Positions 35,108-43,807 of a stretch of 64,000 nt of DNA are shown here, in pieces. The notes below the pieces were generated by a model. It did no database searches. It was given only the letters and a program-made list of their open reading frames with translations, and was not told the DNA's origin. The position numbers were made by a program, and so were the translations under genes. Position 1 is the stretch's first letter; the number at the start of each line of letters is the position of its first letter. The DNA is from JBFONV01 sp040779335 (GTDB lineage: Bacteria; Pseudomonadota; Gammaproteobacteria; Enterobacterales; Alteromonadaceae): contig JBFONV010000001.1 in assembly GCA_040779335.1 (NCBI GenBank), positions 806,001-870,000 on the forward strand, given 5' to 3'.

Positions 35108-35968
35108 CTAACACTTGCTATGAAATTCTTCACAGGCAATCAAGGTATTTTCAATTAAACTCGCCACTGTCATTGGGCCAACGCCGCCGGGGACAGGAGT
35201 AATATAAGCTGCCTTATTTTTAGCTAATTCGAAGCCAATATCGCCAACAAGTTTGCCACTATCAAGACGATTTATGCCTACATCGATAACAATAGCGCCG
35301 TCTTTAATCCATTCACCAGGGATAAACTCAGGTTTACCAACCGCAACCACCAGTAAGTCAGCATTTCTAACTTTATCTTCAAGGTTTTTAGTAAAACGAT
35401 GCGTTGTTGTCACAGTGCAACCCGCGAGTAATAACTCCAATGTCATCGGACGGCCGACAATATTTGAAGCACCAACAACAACTGCCTCTAAACCATGTGG
35501 TTTTACACCCGTTGACTCTATCAGTTCCATTATACCTTTTGGGGTACATGGGCGCAGGCCGGGTTGTCTTAAGGCTAACTTACCAACATTTGAAGGATGA
35601 AAACCGTCAACATCTTTATAAGGATTAATGTGTTCAATCACTAAATTGGCGTTAAGGCTCTCTGGTAAGGGTAACTGAACTAAGATGCCGTCTATAGCAT
35701 CATCATTATTAAGTTCGTCAATTAAGGTGAATAATTCCTGTTCTGAAGTGCTCGCAGGTAAGTCATATGAGCGCGAAACAAAGCCGACTTCCTCACAGGC
35801 TTTTCGCTTGCTGCCCACGTAAACTTGCGAGGCTGGATCTGAGCCCACTAATATTACGGCAAGTCCGGGAGCCCTGAGGCCATTTTTGACGCGAAGCGCG
35901 ACTTTTTCTTTAACGGACAGTCTAAGTTGTGCGGCAATAGTTTTGCCATCAATTAATGTTGCAGTCAT
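35108..35968 (-). CDS. folD: Bifunctional methylenetetrahydrofolate dehydrogenase/cyclohydrolase
   Basis: Interconverts 5,10-methylene-, 5,10-methenyl- and 10-formyl-tetrahydrofolate, supplying one-carbon units. It is 286 residues (E. coli 288). Conserved motifs: SDPASQVYVGSKRKACEEVG with the catalytic lysine, GILVQLPLP, RPCTPKGIMELI, VVGASNIVGRPM (NADP loop) and the C-terminal PVPGGVGPMTVASL. It is transcribed away from the tRNA operon. Confidence 0.97.
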   Translation of the reverse strand: MTATLIDGKTIAAQLRLSVKEKVALRVKNGLRAPGLAVILVGSDPASQVYVGSKRKACEEVGFVSRSYDLPASTSEQELFTLIDELNNDDAIDGILVQLPLPESLNANLVIEHINPYKDVDGFHPSNVGKLALRQPGLRPCTPKGIMELIESTGVKPHGLEAVVVGASNIVGRPMTLELLLAGCTVTTTHRFTKNLEDKVRNADLLVVAVGKPEFIPGEWIKDGAIVIDVGINRLDSGKLVGDIGFELAKNKAAYITPVPGGVGPMTVASLIENTLIACEEFHSKC

Positions 35969-36279
35969 AGTGCTTTATCTGTGCTCAATCGGAAAGGTTA
36001 AATACTGCCGTATTTTCTCATAGTTTCCAGTATAGTTGTATATGAAATTTGTAATGAGTCAATATACATACTACTGTCAAATGCAGATTACTTGGTTGTG
36101 AAGGTTATTTTGCTTCTTATTATCGAGTTGTCTGTTTTTTTAGCGAAAAGTGGTGATATTCCATCAAGCTGCTGTAAAAGTAAGCTAACGCGTTTTTTTT
36201 TATAAAAAAGGTTTGACGAGCTTGCACCAACTAGGTAATATCCGCACCCGTTGAAAGCGTCATCGTTTTTAACAGATGT
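35969..36279 (+). other. Intergenic region upstream of the tRNA operon
   Basis: 311 AT-rich bases between divergent folD and the tRNA genes. The only clear element is the tRNA promoter near its right end. No protein gene is supported. Confidence 0.6.
36213..36249 (+). promoter_or_regulatory. Strong promoter of the tRNA operon
   Basis: TTGACG (36213-36218), a 17-base spacer, and TAATAT (36236-36241) form a good sigma-70 promoter. The following discriminator CCGCACCCG is GC-rich, as in stable-RNA promoters under stringent control. The first tRNA begins about 30 bases after the predicted start. Confidence 0.8.
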
Positions 36280-36356
36280 CGGTGATTAGCGCAGCTTGGT
36301 AGCGCACTTGGTTTGGGTCCAAGGGGTCGCAAGTTCGAATCTTGCATCACCGACCA
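36280..36356 (+). tRNA. tRNA-Pro (anticodon UGG)
   Basis: 77 bases including encoded CCA. The acceptor stem CGGTGAT pairs with ATCACCG, the anticodon loop is TTTGGGT and the T-loop is TTCGAAT. Identical in sequence to the second tRNA-Pro of this cluster. Confidence 0.97.
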
Positions 36357-36400
36357 CTTTCTCTTATCTTGTAAGAGTAAGTAGCTTCTGTAGGCAATGT

Positions 36401-36477
<77 letters not shown>

Positions 36478-36484
36478 TACAGTG

Positions 36485-36560
36485 GTGGCTGTAGCTCAGT
36501 TGGTAGAGCCCCGGATTGTGATTCCGGTTGTCGTGGGTTCAAGTCCCATCAGCCACCCCA
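36485..36560 (+). tRNA. tRNA-His (anticodon GUG)
   Basis: 76 bases with encoded CCA. The acceptor stem GTGGCTG pairs with CAGCCAC and the anticodon loop is TTGTGAT. A G at 36484 supplies the -1 guanosine that marks tRNA-His and faces the discriminator C. Confidence 0.97.
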
Positions 36561-36584
36561 TTTATAAAATGCAGTAAAGTATAT

Positions 36585-36661
36585 CGGTGATTAGCGCAGC
36601 TTGGTAGCGCACTTGGTTTGGGTCCAAGGGGTCGCAAGTTCGAATCTTGCATCACCGACCA
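36585..36661 (+). tRNA. tRNA-Pro (anticodon UGG), second copy
   Basis: Identical to the tRNA-Pro 305 bases upstream, including encoded CCA. It closes the Pro-Arg-His-Pro operon. E. coli argX-hisR-leuT-proM is a related arrangement. Confidence 0.97.
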
Positions 36662-37080
36662 CTACTTAATTCTCTCTATCTATATCTCTTATTTGAATCA
36701 TAATATTTATAAATCACGCCAATAATTGGTTATAGCCGCTACTGTGCTGTAATTTTTCAAGCTGCTTTTTCAATCGTCACAATATCGAATTTTGTGTTTA
36801 ATCTTCTGTTTTATAAGAATATTTGTCTTTTTTTTAGTTATTGTTTTGTTGTTTGTAATTTCCTAGATCAAAAAAAATTATAGTTTGACTCGACTCTTTA
36901 TCTAACCACCGCTATAATTTCGCGTCATTATTTTAATCTGAACATATTAAATTCGGATTTTCCAAGCTTGTTTGACATCGGTTGATATAAGCTATGAGCG
37001 ATAAACATTGCTGTTTATCTGTTATATGTATAAAGATACGTTATTGAAGCGTAAAAATCGCTAAGTTTTGAGGTAATTAA
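36662..37080 (+). other. Intergenic region between tRNA operon and tig
   Basis: 419 bases, very AT-rich, with T- and A-tracts. No clear hairpin terminator follows the last tRNA. It holds the tig promoter and a long (about 155-base) tig leader with no ORF of note. Confidence 0.55.
36890..36918 (+). promoter_or_regulatory. Candidate tig promoter
   Basis: A perfect TATAAT (36913-36918) is preceded after 17 bases by TCGACT (36890-36895), matching TTGACA at four of six positions. The start would be near 36925. Confidence 0.6.
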
Positions 37081-38388
37081 ATGCAAGTTTCAGTTGAGAC
37101 TACACAAGGTTTAGAACGTCGTTTGACTATTTCTGTTCCTGCCGACACAGTAGATGTGGAAGTTAAAAACCGTCTTCGTCAAATCGCTAAGACACAACGT
37201 ATCAACGGTTTCCGTCCTGGTAAAGTGCCGCCGTCTGTTATTCAAAAACGTTACGGACAATCTGTTCGTCAAGAAGTTGCAGGCGAGTTAATGCAACGCA
37301 ACTTTGTTGAAGCAATCGTCGCTGAAAAAATCAACCCAGCCGGTCGTCCTGAGTTCGTTGCAAAAAGCAATGAAGTTGGTAAAGCGTTAGAATTTGAAGC
37401 AACTTTCGAAGTTTATCCCGAAGTTGAATTAAAAGACTTAAATAAAATCGCAGTTGAGCGCCCGTCAGTTGAAGTAACAGATGCAGATTTAGATGAAATG
37501 TTTGTTACATTACAAAATCAACATAAAACGTGGAAAGAAAACAAACGTAAAACTAAGAAAGGCGATAAGTTAACTATCGACTTTTTAGGTCGTGTTGATG
37601 GTGAAGAATTTGAAGGTGGTAAAGCTGAGAATTTTGAACTTGAATTAGGTGCTGGTCGTATGATCCCTGGTTTCGAAAAAGAAATCACGGGTATGAAAGC
37701 AGGTGAAGAGAAAACGATTCAAGTGACTTTCCCTGAAGACTACCATGCTGAAAACCTAAAAGGTAAAGAAGCAGAGTTTGATATTGTTGTTCATAAAACT
37801 GAAGGTCCAGTATTACCTGAAATAGACGAGGAATTTGCTAAATTGTTCGGTGTTGAAGAAGGTGGTGTTGACGCGTTACGTGAAGAAGTAAGCAAAAACA
37901 TGACTCGTGAATTGAATCAAGCAGTAAAAGCGAAAGTGAAAGAGCAAGTGATTGAAGGCTTATTAGAAGCTCATGATCTTGGTCTGCCATCAGCGTTAGT
38001 AGCTCAAGAAGTTGATGTTTTACGTCAACAAGCTATGCAACGATTCGCTGGACAAATGGACCCTAAAAACTTACCTGAGTTACCGGCAGATATGTTTGAA
38101 GAACAAGCTAAGCGTCGTGTAAAAGTTGGCTTGTTATTAGGTGAAGTGATCAAAGTTAACGAATTAAAAGTTAACGATGAAAAAGTCAAAGAGCTAATCG
38201 CTACTGCTGCTTCTGCTTACGAAGATCCACAAGAAGTTATTGAGTACTACAACAATAACAAAGAATTGTATCAACAAATGCAAAACGTTGCTTTAGAAGA
38301 GCAAGCGGTTGAGCTTTTAGTTGAAAAAGCAAAAGTTAAAGATAAAAAAGCTAGCTTCAAAGAAATTATGAATCCTGAAGCTAAATAA
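37081..38388 (+). CDS. tig: Trigger factor
   Basis: Ribosome-associated chaperone and prolyl isomerase that meets nascent chains first. It is 435 residues (E. coli 432). The N-terminal ribosome-binding domain carries the signature NGFRPGKVPPSVIQKRYG (about residues 41-58). The FKBP-like domain (about 155-245) has KGDKLTIDFLGRVDGEEFEG and MIPGFEKEITGMKAGEEK. The C-terminal helical arms follow. It heads the tig-clpP-clpX-lon-hupB-ppiD block and ends at a strong terminator. Confidence 0.97.
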   Translation: MQVSVETTQGLERRLTISVPADTVDVEVKNRLRQIAKTQRINGFRPGKVPPSVIQKRYGQSVRQEVAGELMQRNFVEAIVAEKINPAGRPEFVAKSNEVGKALEFEATFEVYPEVELKDLNKIAVERPSVEVTDADLDEMFVTLQNQHKTWKENKRKTKKGDKLTIDFLGRVDGEEFEGGKAENFELELGAGRMIPGFEKEITGMKAGEEKTIQVTFPEDYHAENLKGKEAEFDIVVHKTEGPVLPEIDEEFAKLFGVEEGGVDALREEVSKNMTRELNQAVKAKVKEQVIEGLLEAHDLGLPSALVAQEVDVLRQQAMQRFAGQMDPKNLPELPADMFEEQAKRRVKVGLLLGEVIKVNELKVNDEKVKELIATAASAYEDPQEVIEYYNNNKELYQQMQNVALEEQAVELLVEKAKVKDKKASFKEIMNPEAK

Positions 38389-38398
38389 GCTTTTAAGA

Positions 38399-38427
38399 TT
38401 GACAATAGGCTAAGCAATAGCTTAAAT
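38399..38427 (+). promoter_or_regulatory. Candidate clpP promoter overlapping the tig terminator
   Basis: TTGACA (38399-38404), a 17-base spacer and TTAAAT (38422-38427) form a plausible sigma-70 promoter. Transcripts would begin near 38434, inside the 5' arm of the tig terminator, so they could not form that hairpin. Confidence 0.5.
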
Positions 38428-38459
38428 GGCTTGTATGGGGACATACGAGCCATTTTTTT
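38424..38459 (+). terminator. Rho-independent terminator after tig
   Basis: A 14-bp stem with one T-G pair, AAATGGCTTGTATG (38424-38437) with CATACGAGCCATTT (38442-38455), has a GGGA loop and a T-run. Confidence 0.88.
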
Positions 38460-38478
38460 ATATTAAGGATTTATCAAG

Positions 38479-39117
38479 TTGTTTACTTCTCATCAAAATT
38501 CTCAAGATTTAACAAGTATCACCGAAAGTGCTTTAGTGCCTATGGTTGTTGAGCAAACCGCAAAAGGTGAGCGTTCATATGATATTTATTCTCGACTGTT
38601 AAAAGAACGTGTCATTTTTTTATGTGGTCAAGTTGAAGATCAGATGGCCAATTTAATTGTTGCCCAATTATTGTTTTTAGAATCAGAAAGCCCAGACAAA
38701 GATATTTATTTATACATTAATTCACCTGGTGGGTCTGTCACCGCAGGTATGGCAATATACGATACCATGAAGTTTATTAAGCCAAATATTTCAACTGTTT
38801 GTATTGGGCAAGCGGCTAGTATGGGGGCATTTTTACTCTCAGGTGGAGAAAAAGGTAAACGCTATTGTTTACCAAATGCACGTGTGATGATCCATCAGCC
38901 GCTAGGTGGTTTCCAAGGACAAGCATCAGATTTTGAAATTCATGCGAAAGAAATATTGTATATTAAAGAAAAATTAAATCGGTTGATGGCTGAACATACC
39001 GGACAGCCGATTGAAAAAGTATCGGAAGATACTGATCGAGATAATTTCCTTAGTGCGGAAAGTGCTGTTGAATATGGTTTAGTTGACGCCATATTAGAAC
39101 AACGAGTAGATCAATAA
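38479..39117 (+). CDS. clpP: ClpP protease subunit
   Basis: Serine peptidase that forms the tetradecameric proteolytic chamber used by ClpX and ClpA. It is 212 residues from a TTG start at 38479, with AAGGAT just upstream; no ATG is available close by. The N-terminus before ALVPMVVEQ may be a processed propeptide. The catalytic serine is in GQAASMGAFLL and the histidine in MIHQPLGGFQGQ; the aspartate lies in the DTDRDNFLSAESAVEYGLVD region. clpX follows after 134 bases. Confidence 0.96.
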   Translation: MFTSHQNSQDLTSITESALVPMVVEQTAKGERSYDIYSRLLKERVIFLCGQVEDQMANLIVAQLLFLESESPDKDIYLYINSPGGSVTAGMAIYDTMKFIKPNISTVCIGQAASMGAFLLSGGEKGKRYCLPNARVMIHQPLGGFQGQASDFEIHAKEILYIKEKLNRLMAEHTGQPIEKVSEDTDRDNFLSAESAVEYGLVDAILEQRVDQ

Positions 39118-39121
39118 TAGT

Positions 39122-39170
39122 AAGGAGATTTCGTGACTTATACAGTAAGACGATAATTACTTCACGAAAT
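39122..39170 (+). other. Hairpin and possible leader peptide between clpP and clpX
   Basis: AAGGAG (39122-39127) precedes a GTG (39133) that opens a seven-codon frame, MTYTVRR, ending TAA at 39154-39156. The same stretch forms an inverted repeat, ATTTCGTGA (39128-39136) with TCACGAAAT (39162-39170), plus a small inner CTTA/TAAG stem, so the start codon would lie in the stem. Function is inferred only. Confidence 0.35.
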
Positions 39171-39251
39171 AGGAAAGACCTTGTTGTTATCTGCGCAAAT
39201 TATGAAATACTTAACAGTATTGATGTTTAGAATTAAATTTAGAGGTACCGT

Positions 39252-40532
39252 ATGACCGATTTGAAAAAAGGTGACGGTGATAATGGTAAATTACTGTATT
39301 GCTCATTTTGCGGTAAAAGCCAACACGAAGTTAGAAAGTTAATCGCAGGACCATCGGTTTTTATTTGCGATGAATGTGTTGAGTTGTGTAACGATATCAT
39401 TCGTGAAGAAATTAAAGAAATCGCGCCTAAGCAAGACAAAGAAAGCTTACCTTCGCCAATCGAAATTCGCGAAGACCTAGATGATTATGTTATCGGACAA
39501 GACCACGCTAAAAAAGTATTAGCAGTTGCCGTTTACAATCATTATAAGCGTTTACGTAATGGTGACTCGCATAACGGTATTGAACTAGGTAAGAGTAATA
39601 TCTTACTTATCGGTCCTACGGGTAGTGGTAAAACTTTACTGGCTGAAACGTTAGCTAGGTTATTAGACGTTCCGTTTACTATGGCTGATGCAACAACGTT
39701 AACTGAAGCAGGTTATGTTGGTGAAGATGTTGAGAACATCATTCAAAAATTACTGCAAAAATGTGATTACGACGTTGAAAAAGCTCAACGTGGTATCGTT
39801 TATATTGATGAGATTGATAAAATTTCTCGAAAATCTGACAATCCATCAATTACTCGTGACGTCTCGGGTGAAGGTGTACAACAAGCTCTGTTAAAACTGA
39901 TTGAAGGTACGGTTGCTTCAGTCCCGCCACAAGGTGGTCGTAAGCATCCTCAACAAGAGTTCTTACAAGTTGACACATCAAAAATTCTCTTTATCTGTGG
40001 TGGCGCCTTCGCTGGCCTTGATAAAGTAATAGAGCAACGATGCCATACTGGAACAGGTATTGGTTTTGGCGCGGAAGTGCGTGGTAAAGACCAGCATAAA
40101 TCTTTGACTGAACGCTTCCAAGAAGTAGAGCCTGAAGATTTGGTGAAATACGGATTAATTCCAGAGTTCATTGGTCGACTTCCAGTAGTAGCCACTTTAA
40201 GTGAATTGGATGAAGAAGCATTAGTGCAAATTTTGCAAGAACCTAAAAATGCGTTAACCAAGCAATTTACCGCGTTGTTTGATATGGAAAATGTCGAACT
40301 TGAGTTTAGAAAAGATGCATTACTGGCTATTGCGCATAAAGCGATGATCCGTAAAACAGGCGCTCGAGGGCTACGTTCTATTGTTGAAGGGGTATTACTT
40401 GATACAATGTATGAATTGCCTTCGATGGAAAACGCGGTGAAAGTCGTTGTTGATGAAGCGGTCATAAAAGGTGAATCTAAACCAATCATCATTTACGAAA
40501 GTCAACAAGATCAAGCGGCATCTGATAGTTAA
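39252..40532 (+). CDS. clpX: ClpX, unfoldase subunit of ClpXP
   Basis: AAA+ ATPase that recognises, unfolds and feeds substrates to ClpP. It is 426 residues (E. coli 424). The N-terminal zinc-binding domain has CSFCGKSQHEV and CDECVELC (residues about 16-42). The Walker A motif is GPTGSGKT and the Walker B is IVYIDEIDKI. The ClpP-contacting loop IGF is seen in GTGIGFGAEV, and the sensor-2 arginine region is KTGARGLRSIVE. A strong terminator separates it from lon. Confidence 0.98.
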   Translation: MTDLKKGDGDNGKLLYCSFCGKSQHEVRKLIAGPSVFICDECVELCNDIIREEIKEIAPKQDKESLPSPIEIREDLDDYVIGQDHAKKVLAVAVYNHYKRLRNGDSHNGIELGKSNILLIGPTGSGKTLLAETLARLLDVPFTMADATTLTEAGYVGEDVENIIQKLLQKCDYDVEKAQRGIVYIDEIDKISRKSDNPSITRDVSGEGVQQALLKLIEGTVASVPPQGGRKHPQQEFLQVDTSKILFICGGAFAGLDKVIEQRCHTGTGIGFGAEVRGKDQHKSLTERFQEVEPEDLVKYGLIPEFIGRLPVVATLSELDEEALVQILQEPKNALTKQFTALFDMENVELEFRKDALLAIAHKAMIRKTGARGLRSIVEGVLLDTMYELPSMENAVKVVVDEAVIKGESKPIIIYESQQDQAASDS

Positions 40533-40547
40533 CTGTCAATTGTTATT

Positions 40548-40577
40548 AAAAAAGAGCCATATTGGCTCTTTTTTATT
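40548..40577 (+). terminator. Rho-independent terminator after clpX
   Basis: The stem AAAAAAGAGCCA (40548-40559) pairs with TGGCTCTTTTTT (40563-40574) around a short TAT loop, and more T follow. Confidence 0.87.
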
Positions 40578-40584
40578 TTTGTCT

Positions 40585-40612
40585 GTTGAAACCTAAATGA
40601 ATAGCCCCATAT
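40585..40612 (+). promoter_or_regulatory. Sigma-32 heat-shock promoter of lon
   Basis: GTTGAA (40585-40590), 14 bases, then CCCCATAT (40605-40612). It matches the RpoH consensus at all but one -35 position and shares the 14-base spacer with the grpE and dnaK promoters. It directly follows the clpX terminator. Confidence 0.87.
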
Positions 40613-40706
40613 ACTTTTTAAAGTTTAATTAAATTATGCGATTTTCGTTATTTAAATTGCGTGTTTAGTTACCGTTCACCGAAATTGATTTCCGAGAGAG
40701 TACCCT

Positions 40707-43055
40707 ATGACCGAAGAGCAATCTGGCGTAGTTGAGATCCCCGTACTGGCCTTGCGTGATGTTGTAGTATATCCGCAAATGGTAATTCCATTATTTGTCG
40801 GTAGAGAGAAGTCTATCCGATGCTTAGATATTGCGATGGAAAATGATAAGCAAATATTTTTAGTCGCACAAAAAGACGCGGCAATTGATGATCCTACTGC
40901 GGATGATGTTTATTTAACGGGCACCGTAGCAACGATTTTGCAAATGCTGAAGTTACCAGATGGCACTGTTAAGGTGTTAGTAGAAGGTGTACAACGTGCA
41001 AAAATCACTTCATTTGTTCACACTGAAGAATACTTTACCGCGGATATCGATTTTCTTGTTGTAGAGCATGACAGTGAAGAAAATAGTGAAGTGTTAGTGC
41101 GCTCCGCTATTTCTCAATTTGAAGGTTATGTAAAGCTAAACAAAAAAATACCTCCTGAAGTACTAACCTCTGTTTCGGGGATTGATGACGCCGAGCAACT
41201 TGCAGACACTATGGCTGCGCATATGCCGTTGAAACTCGCCGATAAACAAAAAGTTCTTGAAATAAATAATGTCGCTGAGCGCTTAGAATACTTGATGGCG
41301 TTGATGGAAGGTGAAATTGATTTATTGCAAGTCGAGAAAAAAATTCGTACCCGCGTTAAAAAACAAATGGAAAAAAGTCAGCGTGAATATTATTTGAATG
41401 AGCAAATGAAAGCGATTCAAAAAGAATTGGGCGATGACGAAGAAGGGGCGAATGAAGTTGAGCAAATTGAAAAGCAGGTAGAAGAAGCTCAAATGCCAAA
41501 AGAGGCAAAAGAGAAAACACTCGCTGAATTAAAAAAATTAAAAATGATGTCGCCAATGTCAGCTGAAGCTACCGTGGTGCGCAGTTATATTGATTGGATG
41601 ACGAGTGTACCGTGGAAAAAGCGCAGTAAGTTAAAACGTAATTTAAAACTCGCGCAGGACGTTCTCGATAAAGATCATTACGGCCTAGATAAGGTTAAAG
41701 AACGGATTTTAGAGTATTTGGCAGTGCAACAGCGTGTTAGCCAACTTAAAGGACCTATATTATGCTTGGTGGGACCTCCAGGTGTAGGTAAAACGTCTTT
41801 AGGTCAGTCGATAGCAAAGTCGACAGGACGTAAATATGTTCGTATGGCGCTAGGCGGTGTACGTGATGAAGCTGAAATACGAGGTCATCGACGCACTTAT
41901 ATTGGCTCTTTACCGGGTAAGCTCATTCAAAAAATTGCCAAGGCGGGCGTTAAAAACCCATTATTTTTGCTAGACGAAATAGATAAAATGGCCTCTGACA
42001 TGCGCGGTGATCCAGCGTCTGCGTTATTGGAAGTGTTAGATCCTGAGCAAAATAGCAGCTTTAACGATCATTATTTAGAGGTTGATTATGATCTATCAGA
42101 CGTGATGTTTGTCGCGACGTCTAATAGCATGGATATTCCTGGGCCATTATTAGACCGAATGGAAGTTATTCGTTTATCGGGATATACCGAAGATGAAAAA
42201 TTAAATATCGCTAAACAGCATCTTGTTACCAAGCAAATTGAGCGTAATGGTTTAAAAACAAAAGAGATTGAAATTGACGATAGTGCAATCATCGGCATCA
42301 TTCGTTACTACACTCGGGAAGCTGGTGTACGAAGTTTAGAAAGGGAAATATCGAAGCTTTGCCGTAAAGCGGTTAAATCGATCTTGCTAGACAAATCTAT
42401 TAAACGAGTGGTGATTAATCAGGATAACTTGGCCGATTTCCTTGGCGTTCAACGTTTTGATTATGGTAAAGCTGATGTTGAGAACCGCGTTGGTTTAGTG
42501 ACAGGACTCGCATGGACCTCTGTAGGGGGAGAATTGCTTACTATAGAGACGGCATCCGTCCCAGGAAAAGGTAAATTGTCATATACCGGCTCTTTAGGCG
42601 ATGTTATGCAAGAATCTATACAAGCGGCCATGACGGTGGTCAGAAGTCGCGCAGATACTTTGCGTATCAATAATGATTTTTATGAAAAACGAGATATCCA
42701 TGTGCATGTGCCAGAAGGCGCGACCCCCAAAGATGGTCCTAGTGCTGGTATTGGCATGTGTACTGCTTTAGTGTCCAGTTTAACCGGTAATCCTGTTAAA
42801 GCGGATGTTGCCATGACCGGAGAAATTACTTTACGTGGTGAAGTGCTAGCCATTGGCGGTTTGAAAGAAAAATTACTTGCGGCTCATCGAGGTGGTATCA
42901 AAACCGTCATTATTCCAAAAGACAACGAAAGGGATTTAAAAGAAATTCCAGACAATGTTAAGCAGGATATCGCTATCCATCCGGTAAAATGGATTGATGA
43001 TGTACTTGCTATCGCATTAGAGCATCCGATTGAAAAATGGAAGATTGACGGATAA
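40707..43055 (+). CDS. lon: Lon ATP-dependent protease
   Basis: Cytosolic AAA+ serine protease for misfolded and regulatory proteins. It is 782 residues (E. coli 784). The N-terminal substrate-binding domain (about 10-200) is followed by a coiled region, the ATPase with Walker A GPPGVGKTS and Walker B LFLLDEIDKM, and a C-terminal protease domain with the catalytic serine in PKDGPSAGIGMC and the lysine near GGLKEKLLAAHRGG. GAGAG precedes the ATG. It has its own heat-shock promoter. Confidence 0.98.
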   Translation: MTEEQSGVVEIPVLALRDVVVYPQMVIPLFVGREKSIRCLDIAMENDKQIFLVAQKDAAIDDPTADDVYLTGTVATILQMLKLPDGTVKVLVEGVQRAKITSFVHTEEYFTADIDFLVVEHDSEENSEVLVRSAISQFEGYVKLNKKIPPEVLTSVSGIDDAEQLADTMAAHMPLKLADKQKVLEINNVAERLEYLMALMEGEIDLLQVEKKIRTRVKKQMEKSQREYYLNEQMKAIQKELGDDEEGANEVEQIEKQVEEAQMPKEAKEKTLAELKKLKMMSPMSAEATVVRSYIDWMTSVPWKKRSKLKRNLKLAQDVLDKDHYGLDKVKERILEYLAVQQRVSQLKGPILCLVGPPGVGKTSLGQSIAKSTGRKYVRMALGGVRDEAEIRGHRRTYIGSLPGKLIQKIAKAGVKNPLFLLDEIDKMASDMRGDPASALLEVLDPEQNSSFNDHYLEVDYDLSDVMFVATSNSMDIPGPLLDRMEVIRLSGYTEDEKLNIAKQHLVTKQIERNGLKTKEIEIDDSAIIGIIRYYTREAGVRSLEREISKLCRKAVKSILLDKSIKRVVINQDNLADFLGVQRFDYGKADVENRVGLVTGLAWTSVGGELLTIETASVPGKGKLSYTGSLGDVMQESIQAAMTVVRSRADTLRINNDFYEKRDIHVHVPEGATPKDGPSAGIGMCTALVSSLTGNPVKADVAMTGEITLRGEVLAIGGLKEKLLAAHRGGIKTVIIPKDNERDLKEIPDNVKQDIAIHPVKWIDDVLAIALEHPIEKWKIDG

Positions 43056-43079
43056 TTAGCCAATAAGAAGCATGTTTTG

Positions 43080-43126
43080 AGCGAAAAATGCAAAAAAAAG
43101 TAAAAAAACTGCAATTTTCGCTTTTC
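43080..43126 (+). terminator. Possible terminator after lon
   Basis: AGCGAAAAATGCA (43080-43092) can pair with TGCAATTTTCGCT (43110-43122) with one mismatch, across an A-rich 17-base loop; TTT follows. The stem is long but AT-rich, so it is weaker than others here. Confidence 0.5.
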
Positions 43127-43242
43127 AAACGCTGAAACTATGGTAAGTTAAGTACGCTTAATTAGCTAGACGCCAATGTTTACAAGGGGTTTAGTACAGA
43201 TAAAAATAATTATCTAAAATTTGAATTTCTTTAACTCAACGC

Positions 43243-43271
43243 TTGATGTTCAAAAAGAAGCTTGTTATAAA
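43243..43271 (+). promoter_or_regulatory. Candidate hupB promoter
   Basis: TTGATG (43243-43248), 17 bases, and TATAAA (43266-43271). It lies 66 bases before the hupB start. Confidence 0.6.
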
Positions 43272-43336
43272 GTTTCTGCAGGACGCTAAAAAATAATAGA
43301 TAGCGCTGAATAATAACAATTGAAGGGGAAGACACT

Positions 43337-43609
43337 GTGAATAAGTCTCAATTAATCGAGAAGATTGCTGCTGGTGCAGACATTTCTAAAGCTGCAGCTG
43401 GCCGTGCGTTAGATTCATTTATTGAAGCGGTTACAGAAGAGTTAAAAGGTGGTGAGCAAGTAGCACTAGTTGGTTTTGGTACATTTTCTGTGCGTGACCG
43501 TGCAGCACGTACTGGTCGTAACCCTCAAACGGGTGCAACGATTGAAATTGCAGCAGCTAAAATTCCATCTTTCAAAGCTGGTAAAGCTTTAAAAGACGCT
43601 TGTAACTAA
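43337..43609 (+). CDS. hupB: DNA-binding protein HU-beta
   Basis: Nucleoid-associated protein that bends and compacts DNA as a dimer. It is 90 residues, exact family length. The start is GTG at 43337, preceded by GAAGGGGAAG. The body shows NKSQLIEKIAAGADISKAAA, the core VALVGFGTFSVRDRAARTGRNPQTG with the proline of the DNA-intercalating arm, and AAKIPSFKAGKALKDA. As in E. coli it follows lon and precedes ppiD. Confidence 0.97.
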   Translation: MNKSQLIEKIAAGADISKAAAGRALDSFIEAVTEELKGGEQVALVGFGTFSVRDRAARTGRNPQTGATIEIAAAKIPSFKAGKALKDACN

Positions 43610-43634
43610 GATTAATTACAAGCACGATACAAAG

Positions 43635-43657
43635 ACCACCTCAGGGTGGTTTTTTTG
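43635..43657 (+). terminator. Rho-independent terminator after hupB
   Basis: ACCACC (43635-43640) pairs with GGTGGT (43645-43650) around TCAG, followed by seven T. Confidence 0.85.
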
Positions 43658-43807
43658 TTATTACAAGCGTTTAAAAAGTGTTAGTTTGGCTTTAAACGTT
43701 CATATACGATAAAAATAAATTTATTTACCGTATGTGACTTCAAGCCGTCCTTTGCTTCTGTTAAAATCGCGCAAAAAGTAATACACCCTCGTGTAAAAGA
43801 GATAAAG

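Noticed and set aside
36885..36918. TTGACT with TATAAT as the tig promoter
   Set aside because: The spacer would be 22 bases, too long; a 17-base alternative, TCGACT, was preferred.
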